DNA of 8,446 bases from Candidatus Bathyarchaeota archaeon (GTDB taxonomy: Archaea; Thermoproteota; Bathyarchaeia; 40CM-2-53-6; RBG-13-38-9). This document shows, one piece after another, positions 1 to 5,912 of the stretch (positions within the stretch are counted from its first letter, which is position 1; every line of letters starts with the position of its first letter). Location of the stretch: contig JAPKYM010000286.1 in the NCBI GenBank assembly GCA_026394315.1, positions 1 to 8,446 of the forward strand. Reading direction: 5' to 3'. Made by a program: the position numbers and the translations under genes. Under the pieces are notes generated by a model, which was given only the letters and a program-made list of their open reading frames with translations, was not told the DNA's origin and ran no database searches.

Positions 1-171
1 TATGGCCACCTCACCATAGATAGTTACATTAGCGTCAAGCCACACGGAATCCTCTAGTCTGGCTTTTCCGACAATCCTGACCCCGGGTCCAATAACACAC
101 CCTGACCCGATCTTCGCTGACTCGCTGATTCTTGCTGACGAATCTATCTTTGTCTTGTCTGGCGACAACAA
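1..171 (-). CDS. Hexapeptide-repeat (left-handed beta-helix) protein, N-terminal part, cut by window edge
   Basis: Reading leftward from TTG at 171, 57 codons stay open to position 1. The translation shows the period-six pattern of hexapeptide-repeat proteins: small or aliphatic residues at every sixth place, in pieces such as ARISESAKIGSGCVIGPGV followed by ARLEDSVWLDANVTIYG. This fold occurs in acyltransferases, gamma-carbonic anhydrases and the C-terminal half of sugar-phosphate nucleotidylyltransferases. An in-frame stop (TAG, plus-strand 229-231) lies 20 codons upstream of the TTG, and no ATG or GTG lies between, so no nucleotidylyltransferase domain precedes the repeats here. A purine-rich stretch (AGGGGCGGGA) just before the TTG could serve as ribosome binding site. 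Alternative: the gene lost its 5' part and this is a remnant. The fold is fairly sure; the substrate and the exact start are not. Confidence 0.6.
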   Translation of the reverse strand, partial: MLSPDKTKIDSSARISESAKIGSGCVIGPGVRIVGKARLEDSVWLDANVTIYGEVAI

Positions 172-250
172 TCCCGCCCCTAAATGATCTTCATTGACCT
201 TTGGACTTAAAGACCTTTGAGATCTTCGCTATGGCGAAATGTACACTCCA

Positions 251-257
251 TTTATTA
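251..257 (+). promoter_or_regulatory. TATA-like element upstream of the MoaD-like gene
   Basis: TTTATTA lies 46 bp before the ATG at 304. An archaeal TATA box here would place the transcript start near 280 and give a leader of about 25 nt. It is supported only by sequence and spacing; no convincing BRE purines are seen. Confidence 0.3.
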
Positions 258-303
258 GGTCGCGTGCCATCAAAAAGTGATAAATCCCCTCAGGGTTTCC
301 CCT

Positions 304-597
304 ATGAAAGTCGTGGCACGGTATTTTGCCGGTGTGAGAGAAATCGTGGGAGCGCGTGAAGAAACCCTGGACTTGCCAGACAGCTCCACAGTGCAAGACC
401 TGCTCGTCATTCTATGTGAGAAGTACGGTGCTCCTTTGAGGAACTATGTTCTTGTGCAAGACAGTGGCCAGCCTTCTAAGAACTTGAACTTCCTGGTAGA
501 TGGGAGGAATGTATCTCTGATGGACGGGTTGCAGACGCCTTTGCATGAAGGATGTGCCTTTGCCATAATCCCGCCAGTCGGCGGAGGCACCGTTTAG
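304..597 (+). CDS. MoaD/ThiS-family ubiquitin-like sulfur-carrier protein (SAMP-like)
   Basis: 97 residues from ATG 304, the normal size for MoaD-like beta-grasp proteins. It begins with the typical strand MKVVARYFAGVREIVG, has the mid-protein NFLVDGRNV stretch, and ends in the family's PPVGGG tail. In this family the C-terminal Gly-Gly is adenylated by an E1-like enzyme and then thiocarboxylated, donating sulfur to molybdopterin or tRNA, or is joined to lysines as in archaeal SAMPs. Here two residues, Thr-Val, follow the glycines, so the protein would need trimming to expose Gly-Gly, or it is not activated in the usual way. The frame is also open from 277, but the nine extra residues do not resemble the family, so ATG 304 is preferred. 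No MoaE, MoeB or ThiF partner lies in the window, so MoaD, Urm1/SAMP and ThiS roles cannot be told apart. Confidence 0.85.
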   Translation: MKVVARYFAGVREIVGAREETLDLPDSSTVQDLLVILCEKYGAPLRNYVLVQDSGQPSKNLNFLVDGRNVSLMDGLQTPLHEGCAFAIIPPVGGGTV

Positions 598-713
598 CGC
601 GCAGAAGAATTCACTGCAAAAGGTCAAGATGAGTTTCTAACTATCGTGCGCTGGAGCGTGCCTAGACCATCATTGCTCTGTTGGCTTAATCCGGATCAGC
701 CGTGCTAGTCCAG

Positions 714-1349
714 TTAGAGTCTGCGGCCGATGTTCGCTCCAACTCTTTTCAGCTGGCTAATACTGCCGGATGGGCCTCCTCGCGCGTAGGCGTTGCCTCT
801 TCTTATAGCATGAACAATATCATCAGTTGAACCTGATCTAGACTCGATGCAAGTATATGCGTCACCAATTGTCTCAGGTATGTGGGAGTCGCTGCCACCG
901 AATGTCGGTATGCCCAGTCTCTTGGAAGCTTTCTCTGCAAGATATTTTGTGAGGCTATAGGGGTGCGCCTTGGAGTTTATGGTCTCTATTCCATCTAGTC
1001 TCTCAGTAACCTGACTTGGCCTTATGCCGCCTCGAACCACATCGTATGGATGAGCCAGTATCGCTACCCCCCCTCTGCTGTGGATGGTTCTAACGGTCTC
1101 ATCAACAGACAAGCCAGGGCTGATGCAACCAACATCACCGAGACCTAGAAGATGTCCTTCCTTCGTGCTCACTTCAATTCCTGGAATAGTTATGACTCCA
1201 TTGATCTCTTCATTAAAGAATCTGTCGTGGTCCGTTATTGCGATGCCGTCGAGGCCTTTCATCTTAATAATTGTGGGTATTTGTTCAATCTCGACTGACC
1301 CGTCTGGAGAATTTGTTGTGTGAATGTGTATGTCTATCTTAAGTAACAT
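714..1349 (-). CDS. PHP-domain metal-dependent phosphoesterase
   Basis: About 211 residues from ATG 1349; a TTG at 1358 would add three. The PHP metal-ligand motifs appear in order: D-x-H-x-H (DIHIHT, residues 6-11), TDHD (about 39-42), the Glu of GIEVST (about 59), the His of LAHP (about 100) and SDSH (about 153-156). All trinuclear-site ligands look intact, so a working hydrolase is likely. The protein is a stand-alone PHP domain with no polymerase or other fused part; relatives include small phosphoesterases such as 3',5'-nucleoside bisphosphate phosphatases and histidinol-phosphatase-like enzymes. The substrate cannot be assigned. The TTG abuts the metG stop codon (1359-1361) and the ATG is 9 nt further on, so the gene is probably co-transcribed with metG and perhaps translationally coupled to it. 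It converges on the MoaD-like gene across a 116-bp gap in which I see no strong hairpin or T-run. Confidence 0.88.
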   Translation of the reverse strand: MLLKIDIHIHTTNSPDGSVEIEQIPTIIKMKGLDGIAITDHDRFFNEEINGVITIPGIEVSTKEGHLLGLGDVGCISPGLSVDETVRTIHSRGGVAILAHPYDVVRGGIRPSQVTERLDGIETINSKAHPYSLTKYLAEKASKRLGIPTFGGSDSHIPETIGDAYTCIESRSGSTDDIVHAIRRGNAYARGGPSGSISQLKRVGANIGRRL

Positions 1350-1358
1350 CTTTCTCAA

Positions 1359-3032
1359 CTAGGTGGTGTTGCTTTTCCATTCCTCTTCTATCTGCTTGCC
1401 ATCAACTTTGTGGAAGAGCGGTCGAGGTTGGCCTATTTGATGTTCTGTTTCCAAAAGGATTCTTCCGGCGTCGTCCCATCTCTGCTCTTCGACGTGACCC
1501 TTAATAGCCAGTTCTCTCCATATCGCGCCTGCAGTCTGGGGCATGAACGGATATAGAAGAATTGCGAGCGAGCGAACCAATTGACTGCAAAGGTTGATTA
1601 CAGTTGCAGCTTCTTGCTTGTTCTCCCTGATCAGGTGCCAAGGTTCCTTCTCACTGAGATACTCGTTTCCTGACCTGGCCAGTTCCACAACGGCGGCAAG
1701 TGCATCCCTTAGCTTGAATTCCTCCATCAATCTGCCGACGTTTGAGGGAGCTTTCTTGATCTTCTCAATGAGTTCCTGATCTGCCGAGGATAGGTCGCTC
1801 ACAGGTGGGATGCAACTGCTGAAGCTAGACTTGACGAATGTCAAGGTTCGGTGTATGAAGTTCCCCAGAATGTCATTCAGTTCCGAGTTGATGTGCCTCT
1901 CGAACTCCCGCCATGTGAAGTTCGCATCTTTTGCCTCCGGCCTAATGGATATCAGTACGTACCTCCAATACTCGGGCTCAGCAATTCTAAGGGCCTCATC
2001 CATCCAGACACCTACCTTACGGCTTTTCGAGAATTTTCCCTGTCCTTCGTACAGAATGAATTCTGTTGAGGATACCTGCCAAGGCAGAACGTAACCTTCT
2101 CCAGATCCGATTAGAAGAGCTGGGAGTATGATTGTATGGAAAGGAATGTTGTCTTTGCCAATGAAGTGGACGTTCTTGGTGTCTTTATTCAGCCAGTATT
2201 TCTTCCATAAGTCGGGTTCGTTTCTTCTCTCGCCAAGCTCTATAGAGGCTGAGACGTATCCGAGGACCGCCTCCATCCAAACATAGATGGTCTTTCCCTC
2301 AGACCCTGGGAAGGGTGATGGGACCCCCCACTTGTTGTCGCGTGTAAGTGCTCTAGGTTTCAGGCCTTCCTTCAGCCATCTCAGCGAGAAGTTTCTTGCG
2401 TTGTCAGGGAACTGCCTGTTTAGGTTCAGATATTCAGTGATCTCTTTTTCAAATTTGGGAAGGTCGAAAAACCAATGTGTGGAGGATTTAATTGTCGATG
2501 TTGAGTTGCAGAACGCGCATCGAGGATTCATGAGTTCAGCAGGATCCAATACCCTCCCACAGTTCTCACATTGGTCTCCTCGAGCGCCCTCGGATAAGCA
2601 GTAGGGGCACGTGCCTTCAACAAAACGATCTGGCAGAAACCTGTTGCATTTCTCGCAGTGGGGAAGCTCGACCTCTTGTTTGAAAACGTGGCCTTTCTCG
2701 TAGAGTCGTAGATAGAATGACTGCGTGAATTCTATGTGGGTCGGTGACTCTGTTCTAGTGTAGTTGTCGAATTGGATGGAGTACTTCTCAAGCAAGTCTA
2801 GAATTTGGCTATGATATCGATTGGTGAGTTTTTTTGGCTCTATTCCTTGCTTGAGCGCAGCGACCTCTATTGGTGTTCCATGTTCGTCCGATCCTGTGAC
2901 TGCAATGACCTCTTCACCTTTGAGGCGCAAATACCTGGTGAAAACGTCTGCCGAGAGCAGATGTATGAACGTTCCCAAATGAGGAACGGAATTGACATAC
3001 GGCCATGCAGCGTTTACAATCCATCTTCCCAT
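1359..3032 (-). CDS. metG: Methionyl-tRNA synthetase
   Basis: Class I aminoacyl-tRNA synthetase charging tRNA-Met in the cytoplasm; 557 residues from ATG 3032. The Rossmann fold opens with NAAWPYVNSVPHLGT, where HLGT (residues 18-21) replaces the HIGH signature. A zinc region with two CxxC...CxxC knuckles spans about residues 126-175. KFSKS (about 333-337) is the KMSKS loop, followed by VGVWMDEA. The C-terminal third is the helical anticodon-binding domain. It stops soon after IGQPRPLF and lacks the EMAP-II/Trbp111-like tRNA-binding extension found in many bacterial enzymes. The frame is open upstream to a GTG at 3071 (13 more residues), but homology begins at MGRWIVNAAWPY, so ATG 3032 is preferred. 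The PHP gene follows at once. The gene is divergent from aIF2-beta. Confidence 0.96.
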   Translation of the reverse strand: MGRWIVNAAWPYVNSVPHLGTFIHLLSADVFTRYLRLKGEEVIAVTGSDEHGTPIEVAALKQGIEPKKLTNRYHSQILDLLEKYSIQFDNYTRTESPTHIEFTQSFYLRLYEKGHVFKQEVELPHCEKCNRFLPDRFVEGTCPYCLSEGARGDQCENCGRVLDPAELMNPRCAFCNSTSTIKSSTHWFFDLPKFEKEITEYLNLNRQFPDNARNFSLRWLKEGLKPRALTRDNKWGVPSPFPGSEGKTIYVWMEAVLGYVSASIELGERRNEPDLWKKYWLNKDTKNVHFIGKDNIPFHTIILPALLIGSGEGYVLPWQVSSTEFILYEGQGKFSKSRKVGVWMDEALRIAEPEYWRYVLISIRPEAKDANFTWREFERHINSELNDILGNFIHRTLTFVKSSFSSCIPPVSDLSSADQELIEKIKKAPSNVGRLMEEFKLRDALAAVVELARSGNEYLSEKEPWHLIRENKQEAATVINLCSQLVRSLAILLYPFMPQTAGAIWRELAIKGHVEEQRWDDAGRILLETEHQIGQPRPLFHKVDGKQIEEEWKSNTT

Positions 3033-3090
3033 ATTGATACCACGAATCTTTTCGCGGCAGACTTTAACCACTTAGAGGGGCGTATATGCT

Positions 3091-3100
3091 GATTAAAAGA
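3091..3100 (-). promoter_or_regulatory. TATA-like element for metG
   Basis: On the minus strand this reads TCTTTTAATC. A start about 25 bp downstream falls near 3070, giving a 38-nt leader to ATG 3032. That point also coincides with the GTG at 3071, so a leaderless GTG start cannot be excluded. Sequence and spacing only. Confidence 0.3.
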
Positions 3101-3151
3101 TTCCCTGAGGTAATTCAACTAATGATTTACTGGAACTTTTCCAGGATTTCA

Positions 3152-3160
3152 ACTTAAATA
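3152..3160 (+). promoter_or_regulatory. TATA-like element for aIF2-beta and the rightward cluster
   Basis: ACTTAAATA would place the transcript start near 3182, about 22 nt before ATG 3205. AGGT at 3195-3198, six bases before the ATG, can serve as ribosome binding site. The metG and aIF2-beta elements lie back to back in a 133-bp divergent intergenic region. Confidence 0.38.
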
Positions 3161-3204
3161 GGCCGGTCCAATCATTTGATGTAGCTTTCAGCGTAGGTTC
3201 GAAA

Positions 3205-3618
3205 ATGTCAGAGAAATATGAGAAAGCTCTTGAGAGAGCTCTTGAGAAAATCCCGAAGAAGGTTGTCAGCGGAGAGCGGTTCGAGGAGCCGAAACCTCAG
3301 ATACTGGTTTTCGGAAGATCAAAGACTATGATCTCCAACTTCGCTGACTTGTCAAGGAGACTGAACAGAGATCCTAATCACGTCCTGAAGTTCCTGTCAA
3401 AGGAAATGGGTACAGCAGGCACTTTCGACGGTCAAAGAGTATACTTCCAAGGAAAGTTCTACCAAGACTCAATAGCTCAGCTCTTGCACATCTACATCAC
3501 AAAGTTCGTCGTATGTCCTATCTGCAATCGACCAGACACCAAGATAGATAAGTCTTGCCGCGTCATCACTCTGACATGTGAAGCATGCGGCGCGAAATCG
3601 CCAATAAGACCTATCTAG
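3205..3618 (+). CDS. Translation initiation factor aIF2, beta subunit
   Basis: 137 residues, full length for archaeal aIF2-beta. This subunit joins aIF2-gamma, with alpha, in the GTP-dependent factor that brings initiator Met-tRNA to the small ribosomal subunit. An N-terminal charged helix (residues 1-20, the gamma-contact region in this family) is followed by the alpha/beta core with the conserved NFADLSRRLNRDPNHVLKFL and LGT-like EMGTAG stretches, then a C-terminal zinc ribbon. The zinc ligands are visible as CPIC (104-107) and CEAC (125-128), with an additional Cys at 118. ATG 3205 is supported by AGGT six bases upstream and by homology starting at the first residues. The DUF424 gene follows after 11 bp, so the two probably share a transcript. 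The genes for alpha and gamma are not in the window. Confidence 0.96.
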   Translation: MSEKYEKALERALEKIPKKVVSGERFEEPKPQILVFGRSKTMISNFADLSRRLNRDPNHVLKFLSKEMGTAGTFDGQRVYFQGKFYQDSIAQLLHIYITKFVVCPICNRPDTKIDKSCRVITLTCEACGAKSPIRPI

Positions 3619-3629
3619 AGTAGTCTTGA

Positions 3630-3929
3630 TTGGAAAAAGTCTATCTGAATAAATACGTCAAGGACAGATGCACACTTATCACAGTATGTGACATGGATTT
3701 GCTGGGTAAGACTCTGAGAGAGGGCCGGCTCAAGCTGGAAGTTACAGGCAAGTTCTATGGGGGACAACTAGCCACTCCAAAGGAGGCCGCCGAAGCTCTA
3801 GCAAATGCAGACGTTGGGAACCTTGTCGGAAAAAAAGCGGTGAAGTTAGCAATCGAAAACGACCTTGTTGATCCGGCAGCCGTAATTTACATCGCAGGAG
3901 TGCCACACGCTCAGATAATCAAGCTTTGA
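3630..3929 (+). CDS. DUF424 family archaeal protein
   Basis: 99 residues from TTG 3630. I recognise the archaeal DUF424 family by several conserved pieces: CDMDLLGKTLREG (residues 20-32), KFYGG (about 41-45), the alternation of small residues and Glu in ATPKEAAEALANADVGNLVG (48-67), and the closing AGVPHAQIIKL. Size and composition suggest a compact soluble alpha/beta protein with no membrane segment or signal peptide. The biochemical role of the family is not established as far as I know. Its position immediately after aIF2-beta, with 11 bp between, suggests a link to translation; that is an inference from context. No ATG is available near the conserved start, so TTG is accepted although its ribosome binding site is weak. 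Confidence 0.88.
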   Translation: MEKVYLNKYVKDRCTLITVCDMDLLGKTLREGRLKLEVTGKFYGGQLATPKEAAEALANADVGNLVGKKAVKLAIENDLVDPAAVIYIAGVPHAQIIKL

Positions 3930-4097
3930 ACCTTCAAGCATAACCTCAGATTTCTCTTCGGGTGATTGATTCCTCAATCTTGAAAGTCACAGGATCATAG
4001 ATATGGGGGATCATCAGCTCAGTAATATGAAGGTAGGCTGCGCAAGGTATAATTGATCATTGATTAGGTTCGATGTCTGAATTGCTAAGAGCTAAAA

Positions 4098-4104
4098 CTT
4101 TATT
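4098..4104 (+). promoter_or_regulatory. TATA-like element for aIF1A-rio1-KH-top6
   Basis: CTTTATT sits in the 250-bp gap between the DUF424 gene and aIF1A. A start near 4127 would give a leader of about 53 nt. The same gap also contains GGTATAATTG (about 4046-4055), a second possible TATA element, and three copies of GATCAT (near 3993, 4009 and 4055) of unknown meaning. No RNA gene is apparent here. The gap suggests that the second half of the cluster has its own promoter. Confidence 0.33.
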
Positions 4105-4179
4105 TGCGCTGTCTAATTGAAGGTAACCAGCTTGATTCCTCTACATCGATAGGACAAGGATGGAGCTTAACGATCCACA

Positions 4180-4485
4180 ATGGGGAAGAAGAAAGTAATC
4201 AGTGAAGAATTACTGAGAGAACTGGTAGTTCCTAGTCCACAGCAACTCGTTGGATTTGTATCGCAACTACTGGGTTATGACAGAGTCAGAGTCAAATGCG
4301 CCGACGGGTTCGAGAGGCTCTGCAGAATCAGAGGCAAGATGAAGAGAAGAGTTTGGGTGAGGATGAACGATGCCGTACTGGTTGAACCTTGGGACTTTCA
4401 GTACAATGAACGTGGAGACATTGTCTGGCGATACACCAGGAGCCAAGTCGATACACTCAGACAACGTGGGTATCTTCCTACATAA
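4180..4485 (+). CDS. Translation initiation factor aIF1A
   Basis: 101 residues, the normal archaeal size. aIF1A binds the A-site of the small subunit and promotes initiation-complex assembly. Visible features are a short basic N-terminal tail (MGKKK), then the S1-like OB fold with GYDRVRVKCADG and the signature RLCRIRGKMKRRVWVRMNDAVLV (residues 46-68), then WDFQYNERGDIVWRYTRSQV, which is highly conserved in eIF1A/aIF1A. The long acidic C-terminal tail of eukaryotic eIF1A is absent, as usual in archaea. ATG 4180 fits homology exactly but has no clear GGTGA element just upstream. A 12-codon reading frame starting at 4160 overlaps this start. rio1 follows after 12 bp. Confidence 0.96.
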   Translation: MGKKKVISEELLRELVVPSPQQLVGFVSQLLGYDRVRVKCADGFERLCRIRGKMKRRVWVRMNDAVLVEPWDFQYNERGDIVWRYTRSQVDTLRQRGYLPT

Positions 4486-4497
4486 TAGGGAAACAAC

Positions 4498-5310
4498 TTG
4501 AGGAGTTACTCGGAGGACAAAGTACGCGAGAGACTGACGCGCAGAGAGAGAAAACAAGACTTTGAAAGGCGAATGCGCAGGAAGCGCAGCAGTGAAGACA
4601 GGAGTGTCTTCGAAGAGGTCTTCGACAAATCCACCCTGATGATCATCTACAGCCTCCTAAACAGAGGCCTCATAGAAGATATCTTTGGCGTTGTGAAATC
4701 GGGTAAGGAATCCAGAGTCTACTGGGGAAAGGGATCCGAAGGCATCGAAATTGCCATCAAGATATATCTTACCACATCCGCTGAGTTTCGAAGGGGCATG
4801 CAAAAATACATTGAGGGTGACCCCAGATTCAACGACATAGACCGGACCACAAAATCCCTGGTCTACAAATGGGCGCTCAAAGAATACGGGAATCTCAAGC
4901 TGGCAAGAGACGCAGGTGTAAACGTGCCTAGAAGAGTTGCGATAGAAAAGAATGTGCTTTTGATGGAGTTCATAGGATCTGGCGGTGTGCCTGCTCCCCT
5001 TCTTAGAGAGTCCCCACTTGAAGAACCTTTTAAGACCTATTTGGACATAATCGATAGTGTGATGAAACTTTACCACAAGGCTCAGCTTGTCCATGGCGAT
5101 CTGAGTGAATACAATATAATGGTGTGGAAGGGTCGTCCTGTTGTTTTTGATCTCTCCCAAGCGGTCAAGCTTGACCACAATGAGGCAGGCACTTTCTTGA
5201 AGCGTGATCTTGCGAATATTAGTAATTATTTCGCGAGAATTGGTGTTGATGTTCCAGACCTGGATGAACTTTACAGACAGGTGATTACTAACAGTGCAAA
5301 ACAAACTTAA
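4498..5310 (+). CDS. rio1: Rio1-family atypical serine kinase/ATPase
   Basis: 270 residues. RIO kinases act in late small-subunit maturation in eukaryotes, and the archaeal member is thought to do the same. After an Arg-rich N-terminal tail (residues 1-30), the kinase core shows the RIO glycine loop SGKESRV (68-74), the ATP-anchoring Lys in AIKIY (K88), the hinge MEFIG (156-160), the catalytic loop HGDLSEYNIM (D201, N206) and the metal-binding Asp in FDLSQAV (D218). All catalytic residues are present. The FDLSQ form resembles eukaryotic Rio1 (IDVSQ) as much as the archaeal DMGQ form. The start is TTG 4498, with a weak AGGG seven bases upstream; no better start precedes the conserved region. 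It overlaps the KH gene by 17 bp, and aIF1A lies 12 bp upstream, so all three are probably one transcript. Confidence 0.94.
   Translation: MRSYSEDKVRERLTRRERKQDFERRMRRKRSSEDRSVFEEVFDKSTLMIIYSLLNRGLIEDIFGVVKSGKESRVYWGKGSEGIEIAIKIYLTTSAEFRRGMQKYIEGDPRFNDIDRTTKSLVYKWALKEYGNLKLARDAGVNVPRRVAIEKNVLLMEFIGSGGVPAPLLRESPLEEPFKTYLDIIDSVMKLYHKAQLVHGDLSEYNIMVWKGRPVVFDLSQAVKLDHNEAGTFLKRDLANISNYFARIGVDVPDLDELYRQVITNSAKQT
5279..5285 (+). promoter_or_regulatory. Strong ribosome binding site for the KH gene, inside rio1
   Basis: AGGTGAT matches the archaeal anti-SD (AUCACCU) over seven bases and lies eight bases before the GTG at 5294. It fixes that GTG as the start although the start lies inside the rio1 coding region. 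Confidence 0.65.
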
Positions 5311-5866
5311 CGTGATCATTCCTCAAGACAGAATAGGCGTCATAGTGGGCGAGGAAGGCAAAATCAAGTCAACTATTGAAGAGACTCTCAAAGTGGAATT
5401 GAGAATAGATAGTGAGTGCGGCAATGTGGAGATAATAACGAAGCCTGAAGAGAGCGACGCTGAATCACTTCTAAAGGCACGCGACGTTGTGAACGCAATC
5501 GGAAAAGGCTTCTCCCCTGAAAGAGCATTCAGACTTCGAGAAGAAGACACAATTCTTGATGTAATAGATTTTCGAGAGATATTCGGCAAGAACGAAAGCG
5601 ACATCTCCAGGACCAAAGGACGAGTGATTGGGCGACAGGGGAAAACTAGGAACATGCTTGAAGAGCTCACCAAGACTGATATCTCAATATACGGTCACAC
5701 TGTAGCCTTCATAGGTGATTATGAGTCAACCATTACTGCAAGAGAAGCAGCAATGATGCTGATAGAGGGGAAACAACATTCAACAGTCTATAGATTCCTA
5801 AGGAAACGTAGGCATGAAGAGAAGATAAAGAAGATAACCGAGTTGTGGGAGCCAGCGCTAAAGTAG
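5294..5866 (+). CDS. KH-domain RNA-binding protein, Dim2/Pno1-like (aDim2p)
   Basis: 190 residues with two KH domains. KH1 has its GxxG loop as GEEG (19-22) after VIIPQDRIGVIV; KH2 has GRQG (113-116) in KGRVIGRQGKTRNMLEELT. The tail shows HSTVYRFLRKRR (162-173), typical of archaeal Dim2/Pno1 proteins. Eukaryotic Dim2 binds the 3' end of pre-18S rRNA; the archaeal protein has been described binding 16S rRNA near its 3' end and contacting aIF2-alpha. The KH1 loop has two acidic residues, so it may bind RNA poorly, while KH2 keeps the basic loop; this division is usual in the family as I recall. The start is GTG 5294, set by AGGTGAT eight bases upstream. Its neighbour rio1 is a functional partner in 40S maturation. 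A perfect hairpin follows the stop codon. Confidence 0.93.
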   Translation: MQNKLNVIIPQDRIGVIVGEEGKIKSTIEETLKVELRIDSECGNVEIITKPEESDAESLLKARDVVNAIGKGFSPERAFRLREEDTILDVIDFREIFGKNESDISRTKGRVIGRQGKTRNMLEELTKTDISIYGHTVAFIGDYESTITAREAAMMLIEGKQHSTVYRFLRKRRHEEKIKKITELWEPALK

Positions 5867-5884
5867 GCCGATCTAGGATCGGCC
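5866..5884. repeat. Perfect 8-bp inverted repeat (hairpin) between KH gene and top6B
   Basis: GGCCGATC-TAG-GATCGGCC: arms at 5866-5873 and 5877-5884 with a 3-nt loop. The first base is the last base of the KH stop codon. The stem is GC-rich and followed by AATACTTCTCTC, pyrimidine-rich but not a T-run. It could be a processing site, attenuator or mRNA stability element that sets top6BA expression apart from the upstream genes; which one is not shown by sequence. Confidence 0.75.
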
Positions 5885-5902
5885 AATACTTCTCTCGAAT
5901 GT

Positions 5903-5907
5903 GGTGA
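5903..5907 (+). promoter_or_regulatory. Ribosome binding site deciding the top6B start
   Basis: GGTGA (in the run GTGGTGAGGGTC) lies five bases before ATG 5913. The two GTG codons at 5901 and 5904 are therefore better read as part of this element than as starts. Confidence 0.55.
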
Positions 5908-5912
5908 GGGTC

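Noticed and set aside
277..303. Nine-residue N-terminal extension of the MoaD-like protein
   Set aside because: The family's first strand begins at the ATG at 304; the upstream residues have no MoaD-like pattern and lie close to the inferred transcript start.
601..617. GCAG...CTGC inverted repeat after the MoaD-like stop as a terminator
   Set aside because: The stem is only 4 bp with a 9-nt loop and no T-run follows; this is within chance.
3930..4179. tRNA, other structured RNA or CRISPR repeats in the largest gaps
   Set aside because: I found no tRNA-like cloverleaf, no regularly spaced repeats and no transposon ends here or elsewhere in the window.
4657..5319. Long minus-strand reading frame (220 codons) opposite rio1
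   Set aside because: The plus strand encodes Rio1 with every catalytic motif. The antisense translation shows no recognisable domain and is a codon-usage shadow.
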